A stretch of 64,000 nucleotides of DNA from Bradyrhizobium sp. CSA112 (lineage in GTDB: Bacteria > Pseudomonadota > Alphaproteobacteria > Rhizobiales > Xanthobacteraceae), in contig NZ_JAACFS010000019.1 in the NCBI RefSeq assembly GCF_029051645.1, positions 62,001-126,000 on the forward strand. The letters run 5' to 3'. Below are positions 9,832-17,039 of this stretch, in pieces. The position numbers and the translations under genes were made by a program. The notes under the pieces were generated by a model. It was not told the DNA's origin. It was given only the letters and a program-made list of their open reading frames with translations, and made no database searches. Each line of letters opens with the position of its first letter. Position 1 is the stretch's first letter.

Positions 9832-10239
9832 ATGTCACCGGTCTCGCTGCTTCTCAACATTATCTGGATCGTACTCGGCGGCGCATGGATGGCGTTCGGC
9901 TGGCTGATCGCGTCCATCATCATGGCGATCACGATTATCGGCATTCCCTGGGCGCGGGCCGCATTCAATATCGCGGCCTACACCTTGTTCCCGTTCGGCT
10001 TCACGGCGATCTCCCGCGACGCCTATACGGGCCAGGAAGATATCGGCACCGGGCCGCTCGGGGTGATCGGCAACATCATCTGGCTGGTGCTGGCGGGATG
10101 GTGGCTGGCGCTCGGGCATGTCGTCACGGCGGTCGTGCTGGCCGTGACCATTATCGGCATTCCCTTTGCCTGGGCGCACTTAAAGCTTGCCGGCATCGCG
10201 CTGTGGCCGATCGGCAAGATCATCGTTCCCACGACTTAA
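9832..10239 (+). CDS. YccF-family inner membrane protein
   Basis: 135 residues with two copies of the YccF domain. Each copy is a pair of hydrophobic segments around the repeated ITIIGIPWARA and VTIIGIPFAWAHLKLA signatures. The protein should be an inner membrane protein of unknown function. It is divergent from the SsuD-like gene. The ATG at 9832 is preferred because translation upstream would place a charged, unrelated peptide before the conserved MSPVSLLLNIIWIVLGG start. Confidence 0.88.
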   Translation: MSPVSLLLNIIWIVLGGAWMAFGWLIASIIMAITIIGIPWARAAFNIAAYTLFPFGFTAISRDAYTGQEDIGTGPLGVIGNIIWLVLAGWWLALGHVVTAVVLAVTIIGIPFAWAHLKLAGIALWPIGKIIVPTT

Positions 10240-10257
10240 GTTCGAAGCGGCTCCGTA

Positions 10258-10734
10258 TTATCCGGAGGCCGCCGTTTCCGCCGGCTTCAGCCGCTCGAAC
10301 TCGGCGTCGCTGACCTCGGTCTGGGCCACCAGCACGCTGCAGCGCAGCCGCTTGACCAGATAGCTACCGATCGAGCCGAACCAGCGCGCCAGCGTCCCCT
10401 GCGGGCGATGGCCGACGACGACGAGATGCGCGCCGATTTCTTCGGCAACCTCGGCAATTTTCTGCCCGGCATCGCCGACTTCCAGACGCGCGGTCGGCGA
10501 AAATCCCAGCGCCTTCAGGCGCTCGGTGCCTTCGTTCAGGATGGCCTTGTAATCCTCGGTCTGCAGTTCGATCGGGATCGTAAGCCCGGCCTCGGGCGTC
10601 ATGATCGAGGAAACCTCGACGACGGCGAGCAAAAAGACCTCGGAACGGCAGAGTTGTGCGAGCTTTGCGCCCTCCCGCAACGCGCGCCGCCCCTCGACCG
10701 AACCGTCATAGGCGAGAAGAACCTTCTTATACAT
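10258..10734 (-). CDS. Universal stress protein (UspA family)
   Basis: 158 residues, one Usp domain. It starts with the typical KVLLAYDGSVEGRRAL strand and keeps an ATP-loop-like glycine pattern late in the domain (GHRPQGTLARWFGSIGSYLV), then the last strand CSVLVAQ. It ends close to the convergent yccF gene. Role inferred from family: stress survival, with ATP binding possible. Confidence 0.88.
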   Translation of the reverse strand: MYKKVLLAYDGSVEGRRALREGAKLAQLCRSEVFLLAVVEVSSIMTPEAGLTIPIELQTEDYKAILNEGTERLKALGFSPTARLEVGDAGQKIAEVAEEIGAHLVVVGHRPQGTLARWFGSIGSYLVKRLRCSVLVAQTEVSDAEFERLKPAETAASG

Positions 10735-10906
10735 CGGACGTCCCCATCCATGGTCTAGAAGATCAACGCGTCAAGATTACCACCAATTAACAGGAACGGA
10801 CCGGAATTTTGCAGGGAATGTGGCCAGCGTCATGCCACCTTCGCCTCACCAGCCGCGGAAGGGCCGGTTGCCCCTGCCCGGCCAATCGGCTAAATGAACC
10901 GGCGAA

Positions 10907-10983
10907 GCACCCGTAGCTCAGCTGGATAGAGCGTTGCCCTCCGAAGGCAAAGGTCACACGTTCGAATCGTGTCGGGTGCGCCA
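10907..10983 (+). tRNA. tRNA-Arg (anticodon CCG)
   Basis: A complete 77-base cloverleaf. The acceptor arms are GCACCCG and CGGGTGC, the D arm AGCTCAGCTGGATAGAGC, the anticodon stem TTGCC/GGCAA with loop CTCCGAA (anticodon CCG at 10941-10943), and the T loop TTCGAAT between ACACG and CGTGT. The 3' CCA is encoded. It reads CGG arginine codons. tRNA-Arg genes are frequent integration sites, but no integrase follows. Confidence 0.96.
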
Positions 10984-11172
10984 CGCTTCATTCACCCTCC
11001 CGAAACCGGCCCGTTCGCGAGGCGTTCGTGGTGAGCGCGTCCGAGCGAGCACTCTGGCTAATTTTGCCGAGTGCATGGTGCGCCTTCGCCGACGTGCCCT
11101 ATGCTTCCAGGCACGCCCCACCGCCCGGCGCATGCTGGGAGCGTCATAGGCCATCCGGTTAGGCGAAGCGCT

Positions 11173-12294
11173 CTAGACCGGATAACGTAATGTTGCGGCC
11201 AGTGCGGCTTCACCGGGAATGTCTGCGCGGCGCAGTGCGAGGAACTTGGCGCCAGCCTGAATAGCGCGCCCGGCAATCTCGTCGATCAAATCGTAGGAGT
11301 TTGCGCTCGCCGTTTTAGCGAACGAAACCGCGCCGTCCGTTTCGTCAAACGTGCCGGGCACGTCCGTATCCATATCGACGAGGAGGAGTTCGATGGCGCC
11401 TATGCTGGCGGCGCGCGCTGCGGTCGCGATATCGCTCGTGGCGCGCCCGGTCGCGAAGCGCGTTTCATAAAGCGCTTTCGCCGCTTCGATCTCGGCGGCA
11501 TAGATCTTGTCGAGCACATGCCGCGCGGCGCTTGCAAGTGCGCCTTTGCTGAGGCGATCAGGACTCACCGAAACCCCTTCCGTCGCCAGCGCGGGGTAGC
11601 TGTTGACCGCCCGATAGATCGATGCCAAGGGCTCGGTCGCGGCCAGAATTAGCGGCGTGTCGCGTCCCGCCAGGATCGGTCGTAAGGCGGCATCGACCTT
11701 TCGGGCATACTGTCTAAGCAGCACGGTTTGCCCCTCGGCATTGGCGATGCGCGTGTTCTGCGTAAGATTGTTGACCGAGGCGCGCCCGACTGCGTCGTCG
11801 GCATTCTTGGGCAAATTCGGAACTCTCACAGGCAACGGCGGGCGATCGGCAAAGATCTCGCTCAAACGCACGGCTCCTTCCGACAGTGCGAGCACGAACG
11901 CACTCTGCGGGAAGGCGATGGCCCGCAACAGTGGTTTGAGCAGGAAGCGATCCGACACTTCGACCCTGTCGCGAACGGCGGTGGCGAGCCGGAAGCTGAG
12001 CAGGCTGTCGGGTGTGGCGAGCACGGCAAGGCTATGCGCCTGCAACCGCCAGAATTCGTCGTCCTCGCGCAATGCCGTGAACTCCTCCTCCATCACCGCC
12101 CGGCGGCGCTTGTCGAATTCAATGGCGGTCAATTGCGCCATCGCCTCTTTGACCAGATTGCCAAACGCGATGCGGCCAGCCTTGACGTGCTGCGTCTCGG
12201 GTGTAGTCGACACATACAGCGAAACGCATGCGTCGGAGCGCGCCGCAATCAGGGAGCGGATTTCCGGAAGCGTGGGAATGTCGACATGAAGCAT
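11173..12294 (-). CDS. baeRF-like protein (bacterial eRF1-family relative)
   Basis: 373 residues, no signal peptide or membrane segment. The N-terminal CVSLYVSTTPETQ, the middle LILAATEPLASIYRAV and the C-terminal AGAKFLALRRADIPGE followed by AALAATLRYPV match my recollection of the bacterial/archaeal release-factor-1 (baeRF) families, proposed from comparative genomics to act on ribosomes in stress or conflict. Function is untested for this protein. It diverges from the ArsR-type regulator at 12530, with about 235 bases between starts, so that regulator may control both. Family assignment is by eye only. Confidence 0.62.
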   Translation of the reverse strand: MLHVDIPTLPEIRSLIAARSDACVSLYVSTTPETQHVKAGRIAFGNLVKEAMAQLTAIEFDKRRRAVMEEEFTALREDDEFWRLQAHSLAVLATPDSLLSFRLATAVRDRVEVSDRFLLKPLLRAIAFPQSAFVLALSEGAVRLSEIFADRPPLPVRVPNLPKNADDAVGRASVNNLTQNTRIANAEGQTVLLRQYARKVDAALRPILAGRDTPLILAATEPLASIYRAVNSYPALATEGVSVSPDRLSKGALASAARHVLDKIYAAEIEAAKALYETRFATGRATSDIATAARAASIGAIELLLVDMDTDVPGTFDETDGAVSFAKTASANSYDLIDEIAGRAIQAGAKFLALRRADIPGEAALAATLRYPV

Positions 12295-12492
12295 GCGGCA
12301 ATCTCCGTCGGCGGCTTTCTCAGTCCGAACGTTGCAGCTTGCTCTTGGGGACCGCGTGCCGAGCGGGCTCCGCTATTAGAGCCTGGATGACTCAACTAGG
12401 CAACCGATTGAGGCGCGGCCAGCCACCGGCCTGAGAAACTGAACATCGATGGCCGTTGCAATCACACAAGAGTTCCCGGTTTCATCCTCTCG

Positions 12493-12518
12493 CCCTTGAC
12501 AAAAAATTTTGTCAAGGG
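12493..12518. promoter_or_regulatory. Perfect 12+2+12 palindrome, probable operator over a -35 element
   Basis: CCCTTGACAAAA is followed by AA and then TTTTGTCAAGGG, an exact inverted repeat. The left arm contains TTGACA (12496-12501), an ideal -35 box. It lies 11 bases before the regulator's ATG at 12530, fitting autoregulation by the winged-helix protein encoded there and possibly control of the divergent baeRF-like gene. Confidence 0.6.
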
Positions 12519-12529
12519 CACCAGAGCGC

Positions 12530-13120
12530 ATGCTCGAACTTGATGTCATTGAGGCCCCTGCGGCCGCGGCTCTCGCGCTGGACCCGATAAAGACCCGATT
12601 GTTGGCGGCACTTTCGCAGCCTGCTTCCGCCGCCGCGCTCGCCGGGCGGGTTGGCCTCACGCGCCAGAAGGTGAACTATCATCTGCGCGCCTTGGAGGAC
12701 CACAAGCTGATCCGGCCGGCCGAAGAGCGCCAATGGGGCGGCCTCACGGAACGCGTTATGATCGCAACGGCATCGTCCTATGTCGTCTCGCCCGCTGCGC
12801 TGGGTCCAATCGGCGCCGATCCGGCACGCAACAACGACCGTCTATCAGCCAGTTATCTCATCGCCCTGGCGGCCCGCATCGTCCGCGAGGTCGGCGACCT
12901 CTGGCGGACGGCCCGCCAGAACGACAAGCGTCTCGCCACCCTTTCGATCGACACCGTCATCCGCTTCCGATCGCCTGCAGATCGCGCGGCCTTCACCTCC
13001 GATCTCACCAATGTCGTCACGGCACTGGTGGCACGTTATCACGACGAGAGTGCGCCGGGCGGACGACCCCACCGGCTCGTTGTGGCGTCCTATCCCGCGC
13101 CCCGCGACGCTCGGCCCTGA
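12530..13120 (+). CDS. ArsR-type winged-helix transcriptional regulator
   Basis: 196 residues. Residues about 15-75 form a winged helix-turn-helix (DPIKTRLLAALSQPASAAALA, then GLTRQKVNYHLRALEDHKLI), in the ArsR/HTH_20 style; the remaining 110 residues are a C-terminal domain I do not recognise. It is followed after 10 bases by an SRPBCC gene, the common ArsR-AHSA1 pairing. The ATG at 12530 is preferred over a TTG at 12509 because the latter lies inside the palindromic operator. Confidence 0.82.
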   Translation: MLELDVIEAPAAAALALDPIKTRLLAALSQPASAAALAGRVGLTRQKVNYHLRALEDHKLIRPAEERQWGGLTERVMIATASSYVVSPAALGPIGADPARNNDRLSASYLIALAARIVREVGDLWRTARQNDKRLATLSIDTVIRFRSPADRAAFTSDLTNVVTALVARYHDESAPGGRPHRLVVASYPAPRDARP

Positions 13121-13130
13121 AAGGATCCCC

Positions 13131-13934
13131 ATGCCCCTCAAGAAAGATGAAACCGGAAAGCGCTGGGTTGAGATGGAGTTGATCGTGAATGGCACGCCTG
13201 AGCAGGTGTGGCAGGCGATGGCGACGGGACCCGGCAATACGGCCTGGTTCACCAAAACCAGGATTGACGAGCATATCGGTGGCGCCATCCACTTCGACTT
13301 CGGTCCGAATGGAAGCTCCACTGGCGAAGTCACGGCCTGGGAGCCGCCATTCCGCTTCGGCTATGTCGAGCGCAACTGGAGCGAAGGCGCGCCGCCGGTC
13401 GCGACCGAGATCACCATAACCAGCAGGTCAGGCGGCCGGTGTGTCGTTCGCATGGTCCATTCACTGTTTGCCTCGACAGACGATTGGGATGATCAACTGG
13501 AAGGCTTCGAAAGCGGCTGGCCCGGCTTCTTTGAAGTACTGCGCATCTACCTCGCGCATTTCGCCGGCAGGAAGGCGGCGTCCATCTTCGCCATGGTTAG
13601 CGACGAAGGCGCCCAGTCCAGGGTCTGGGAGCGGCTAACCGAGAAGCTCGGCCTCGCCGCCGCAAACGTCGGCGAAGAGCGGACGACACCACAACAACCA
13701 GAGAGCCTGTCCGGCATGGTCGAACGCGTGCGGCAGGATGCCAAGCAGCGCTACATCATGCTGCGCCTGAACGCTCCGGCCCCCGGCATTGCCCTCATAG
13801 GCACCTACGGCACCGACAGCGGTACAAATGCGAGCATGGCTCTCTACTATTATGGCGACGACGCAGAACAGTACGCTGCAGCGAGCGAGCCGAGATGGCG
13901 GCATTGGTTCGGCGAGAGCTTCAAGCGGCCTTAG
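13131..13934 (+). CDS. SRPBCC (AHSA1-type) domain protein
   Basis: 267 residues, start ATG preceded by AAAGGAT. The N-terminal 140 residues form an AHSA1/SRPBCC hydrophobic-ligand fold: ELIVNGTPEQVWQAM, GPGNTAWFTKT, GEVTAWEPPFRFGYV, then a helix with WDDQLEGFESGWPGFFEVL. The remaining 120 residues are an extension ending in WRHWFGESFKRP that I do not recognise. Probably cotranscribed with the regulator 10 bases upstream. Ligand unknown. Confidence 0.82.
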   Translation: MPLKKDETGKRWVEMELIVNGTPEQVWQAMATGPGNTAWFTKTRIDEHIGGAIHFDFGPNGSSTGEVTAWEPPFRFGYVERNWSEGAPPVATEITITSRSGGRCVVRMVHSLFASTDDWDDQLEGFESGWPGFFEVLRIYLAHFAGRKAASIFAMVSDEGAQSRVWERLTEKLGLAAANVGEERTTPQQPESLSGMVERVRQDAKQRYIMLRLNAPAPGIALIGTYGTDSGTNASMALYYYGDDAEQYAAASEPRWRHWFGESFKRP

Positions 13935-13988
13935 CTGCGGCGACGGCGGGACGGGGCGCGTCCCTTTCCGGAGGCGCCCGCCGTCAGC

Positions 13989-14210
13989 TTACGCGGCGCA
14001 GCTTGCGGAGTGGGCCTGCGCATTGCCGGAAGCCGCGTAACAGAAAGCCTCATAATAGGCTTCCAGCTCCGCAACGGCGCGATGTTCCCATTCCCTGGCT
14101 TGCGCCAGGAGTGAGCCGCTATGAAGCGGCCGGAAGGCCGCGGTTTGGCGGCACAACGATGCGATGGTGCGGTATCGGCGAACGTTTTCCATGATGGTCA
14201 GGCCGTTCAT
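13989..14210 (-). CDS. Small hypothetical protein, 73 residues
   Basis: The ATG at 14210 has GGGGAG five to six bases upstream, a strong ribosome site that fixes the start. The protein (MNGLTIMENVRRYRTI, SLCRQTAAFRPLHSGSLL, WEHRAVAELEAYYEAF) is mostly helical and carries three cysteines. No known domain was recognised. It is convergent with the SRPBCC gene. Confidence 0.65.
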   Translation of the reverse strand: MNGLTIMENVRRYRTIASLCRQTAAFRPLHSGSLLAQAREWEHRAVAELEAYYEAFCYAASGNAQAHSASCAA

Positions 14211-14369
14211 GTTCGGATCTCCCCTTTCTTTCCCGGGCACGAACTTGCGGCAGAACGATTTTCGATTAGTTAGCGGGACTGGAAGAGAGATCGTGTGGTT
14301 TCCGAACGGTTGACGGCGGACGCTCACATGCGGACGCGGCGTTCCCTCGGATCCGGAGGCTCGACCGCT

Positions 14370-14609
14370 TCACTCGTCCGTGCGAGTTATCTGCGGCGAG
14401 GTCGAAGAATTCCCGTTCGAACAGACGACGTCGTCAAGCAAGAAATACGCGCTGGCCCCCTCGAGCCCCCATGCGGGTAGCAGTGTGCGGGCACAAAATG
14501 CCAGCCCGATCCCGAGAAGCGATGCGCACAACATCGTGGCAGCGAACGGCCACGCCACTCGCATTCTTTGCGGCGATGGCTGCAGGCTGGCGGCTGCGAT
14601 GGCTGACAT
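14370..14609 (-). CDS. Possible small membrane protein
   Basis: 79 residues from the ATG at 14609 (a GTG at 14627 is also in frame). One hydrophobic stretch, WPFAATMLCASLLGIGLAF, could span the membrane. There is no clear ribosome site and open frames overlap on the other strand, so this may be spurious. The rest of the 14211-14822 gap shows no other gene. Confidence 0.3.
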   Translation of the reverse strand: MSAIAAASLQPSPQRMRVAWPFAATMLCASLLGIGLAFCARTLLPAWGLEGASAYFLLDDVVCSNGNSSTSPQITRTDE

Positions 14610-14822
14610 CTGGTTCGAGTTGGGCACTGGTTAACAATCCCGGCTGGAGAATGATGAGTTCGAGACCAGCCATCGCCGATCGCGATGGCCCGGCGTTGTT
14701 GGTCCGGCGCGTGACGCCGAACACACGATGCCGACGCGGCTCGCGGACATCGCGCGATCTGCCGAGCGCCTATTCAATGCTCAAGAACGGAGAGCCTTTC
14801 CAGGCAGAGCAGGTGAAGCGCC

Positions 14823-15335
14823 CTAATGGTGCTTGTGCTGCATGACGCCGCTGACTGCGGCTCCGGGATTTTCCTCGACGTTGTAGACGATCTCGACAGG
14901 CCCGGCCTTCTCGAACACCAGCGTGGCCTTAATCTTCTGGCCAAGCTGGAAGGGCTCCTTGAGGCCGAGCAGCACGATACGCAGCGCACCGGGCTTGAGC
15001 TCTACGGTCTTGCCGTGCTTGATCTCGATGCCGTTGGTGAGCGCGCGCGTATTCGTCATGCCGTCCACATCGACCACCTCGTGCACCTCGATCTGGCTCG
15101 CCGCGGGCGAGGCGCCTCCGATCAGGCGATCCGCAGTCTTGCCCTTGTTGGTGATGGTGAGATAGCCGCCTGCAATGTTGGCGTCTTTCGGGGTCGGGCG
15201 CGACCAGGGGTGACCGATGTCGATGGCGCCGACCTTGAACTCGTGCGCGCCGGCCCCGGTCGCAATGAGCACACTCGCTGCGACAAAAATGGCCGCTGTA
15301 ACGAACACAAAGATATCTCTGACGATGGTGGTCAT
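14823..15335 (-). CDS. PCuAC-like periplasmic copper chaperone (DUF461) with altered ligand site
   Basis: 170 residues with a signal peptide (FVFVTAAIFVAASVLIATG, cut near GAGAHE) and one PCuAC domain (IDIGHPWSRPTPKDANIAG, GYLTITNKGKTADRL). PCuAC proteins pass Cu(I) to the CuA site of cytochrome oxidase through H(M)x10Mx21HxM. Here the first His and Met are present (EVHEVVDVDGM), but the usual H-x-M after KPG reads R-I-V (KPGALRIVLLGL). A terminal MQHKHH could supply ligands instead. The start is supported by GGAGTAGGA. Divergent from the gene at 15665. Confidence 0.82.
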   Translation of the reverse strand: MTTIVRDIFVFVTAAIFVAASVLIATGAGAHEFKVGAIDIGHPWSRPTPKDANIAGGYLTITNKGKTADRLIGGASPAASQIEVHEVVDVDGMTNTRALTNGIEIKHGKTVELKPGALRIVLLGLKEPFQLGQKIKATLVFEKAGPVEIVYNVEENPGAAVSGVMQHKHH

Positions 15336-15393
15336 AATTGTCCTACTCCGATACGCGCGCTGGACCATAAGGCGTGTAGAGAATCATTCAGAC

Positions 15394-15459
15394 GCGATTA
15401 CGGCTGGTGCTCGCCGTGATTGCGGCTACTGCCGGACGTGATTGCGGCTGCCACTATGC
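15394..15459. repeat. Three direct repeats with a 22-bp period
   Basis: The cores GCGATTACGGCT (15394), GTGATTGCGGCT (15416) and GTGATTGCGGCT (15438) start exactly 22 bases apart, about two helical turns, in the gap between two divergent genes. This spacing suits repeated binding sites on one DNA face. The remainder of 15336-15664 shows no gene. Confidence 0.5.
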
Positions 15460-15664
15460 GACGCGAGAAAAACGGAAGCACAACCGGCAACCGGGCTGCA
15501 TCCCTTTCGCCTTTCGCTCAACACGCGACAGCCACACGGATGCCGCGCCCGCGATGACGTCTTCGCTTTTTCGCTTTCCCTTGGTCGCGAGCAGGCCGCG
15601 CTTCTCGCATGATCCAGTCAATCTCGCGCCCGATTGCGATGGCTAATCGCCGGGGCGATCAGTA

Positions 15665-16825
15665 ATGGGGGCGTATGTGTGTGCGTATCTTGCAAGGCCG
15701 GTAGCCGGCGTCTTTTCATCCATCATATTTTTTCTCGTGTTGCCTGCGGAAGCGCATCATCCCGGCGGCGGCGGCAACACCGGTAGCGGCGGGCCCATCA
15801 ACACCATTTCGGCCGATACGCTTTCCGAAGGATTGATCGCCGCATCCGTCCGCTATGAGTTCATCCGGCTGGGCCAGCTCAGCGACGCCGATCTGCTCGC
15901 CGCGGCGAGCCGCGGCACGCACGCGCATTCGCTCCGCTCGATCGACGCCGTCTCGCTTTCGGTTGCCTACGGCATCACCAACGACTTCACCGTTGCCGTT
16001 CGCGCCGGTGGCGTCCGCCGCTCGGATATCCGCGAACCCGGAGAAGACATGCTGAGCGGCGGCCATATGGGTATGATGAATACGAGCGACATGAGCAGCC
16101 TGATGAGCCCCGACGGCATCAACAGGCGCGGCAACTCGGCAGGGTTCGGCGACGTGACCATGCTGGGGCAATACCGCTTCCACAACAACGCGCAGACGGG
16201 GACGTCGGCCGCCGTGCTGTTCGGCTTCAAGGCACCGACCGGCAGCACCGACCGGCGTGACGCCGCCGGCCAGCTTTTCCAGGCCGAATTTCAGCCGGGC
16301 TCGGGTTCGTGGGACGGCCTGTTCGGCGCCGCCTTCACCAAGCGCACAGGCCGCTGGTCGTTCGACGTGAGCGGCCTCTATTACCTGATCAGCACGGGTA
16401 CGCAGAACACCAATCTCGGCGACCGCTTCCTGTTCGGCACCGCGGTGTCGTATCGCCTGGTCGGCGCCACCGGCTCGGCAAAAGAGGTCGAGCTGCACGA
16501 ATATTGTATGCAGCCGCGCAACCAGTTGCAGGAGCATTGTCTCTATCATGCCAACCACGACCACAGCGACATGAAGAAGACGCCCTACACGCTCGACCTC
16601 GTTCTCGAGCTCAATGGCGAGTGGCACGACAAGCAGCGTATCGCCGGCATTCCGGATCCCAATTCGGGCGGCACCACGGTCTATCTGTCGCCCGGCGTAC
16701 GCGTAGGCTTCGATCGCTTCTCGGGCTTCGTGTCCGTCGGCGTGCCGATCATCAACCAGCACAACGGCATCCAGTCCAAGCCCGATTATCGCATTCTCAC
16801 GGGGATCGGCGCGCGGCTTAATTGA
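15665..16825 (+). CDS. Putative outer-membrane transporter-like beta-barrel protein
   Basis: 386 residues with an N-terminal hydrophobic signal (FSSIIFFLVLPAEAHH). The mature part has alternating amphipathic strands (SVAYGITNDFTVAVRAGGV, GFGDVTMLGQYRFHN, RWSFDVSGLYYLI) and ends RILTGIGARLN, a typical barrel end. It resembles the MetA-pathway/transporter outer-membrane group often found beside metal genes. His/Met-rich segments (GGHMGMMNTSDM, YHANHDHSDM) and the divergent PCuAC gene suggest copper or another metal, which is inference. Confidence 0.65.
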   Translation: MGAYVCAYLARPVAGVFSSIIFFLVLPAEAHHPGGGGNTGSGGPINTISADTLSEGLIAASVRYEFIRLGQLSDADLLAAASRGTHAHSLRSIDAVSLSVAYGITNDFTVAVRAGGVRRSDIREPGEDMLSGGHMGMMNTSDMSSLMSPDGINRRGNSAGFGDVTMLGQYRFHNNAQTGTSAAVLFGFKAPTGSTDRRDAAGQLFQAEFQPGSGSWDGLFGAAFTKRTGRWSFDVSGLYYLISTGTQNTNLGDRFLFGTAVSYRLVGATGSAKEVELHEYCMQPRNQLQEHCLYHANHDHSDMKKTPYTLDLVLELNGEWHDKQRIAGIPDPNSGGTTVYLSPGVRVGFDRFSGFVSVGVPIINQHNGIQSKPDYRILTGIGARLN

Positions 16826-16892
16826 AGCCAGAGGTCGAAACAGCTGCCGGGTTGCTCGGCTTCCAGCAGCTCTTCGAAGGGACTCGATTTTC

Positions 16893-17019
16893 CGTCATGG
16901 CCGGGCATAGCCGTCTGAAGGACGGCGTCGCTTCCGCTCCGCCTATGCCCGGCCATCCACGTCTTGTTCGCGGCGAGACCGTAAAGACGTGGACGCCCGG
17001 CACAAGGCCGGGCATGACG
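16893..17019. repeat. Palindromic repeat between convergent genes
   Basis: Ends CGTCATGGCCGGGC and GGCCGGGCATGACG form an outer stem. Inside, GCCGGGCATAG pairs with CTATGCCCGGC, and CCACGTCTT with AAGACGTGG. It lies between the 3' ends of the barrel gene and the chemoreceptor gene. Confidence 0.7.
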
Positions 17020-17039
17020 AGCTAGCCGCGAAACGTCCG

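Noticed and set aside
10907..11172. tRNA-Arg as an integration site for a genomic island
   Set aside because: No integrase, no direct repeat of the tRNA 3' end and no change in gene type were seen downstream.
15394..15459. CRISPR array
   Set aside because: Only three short 12-base cores at 22-base steps; the between-core segments are too short for spacers and no cas gene is present.
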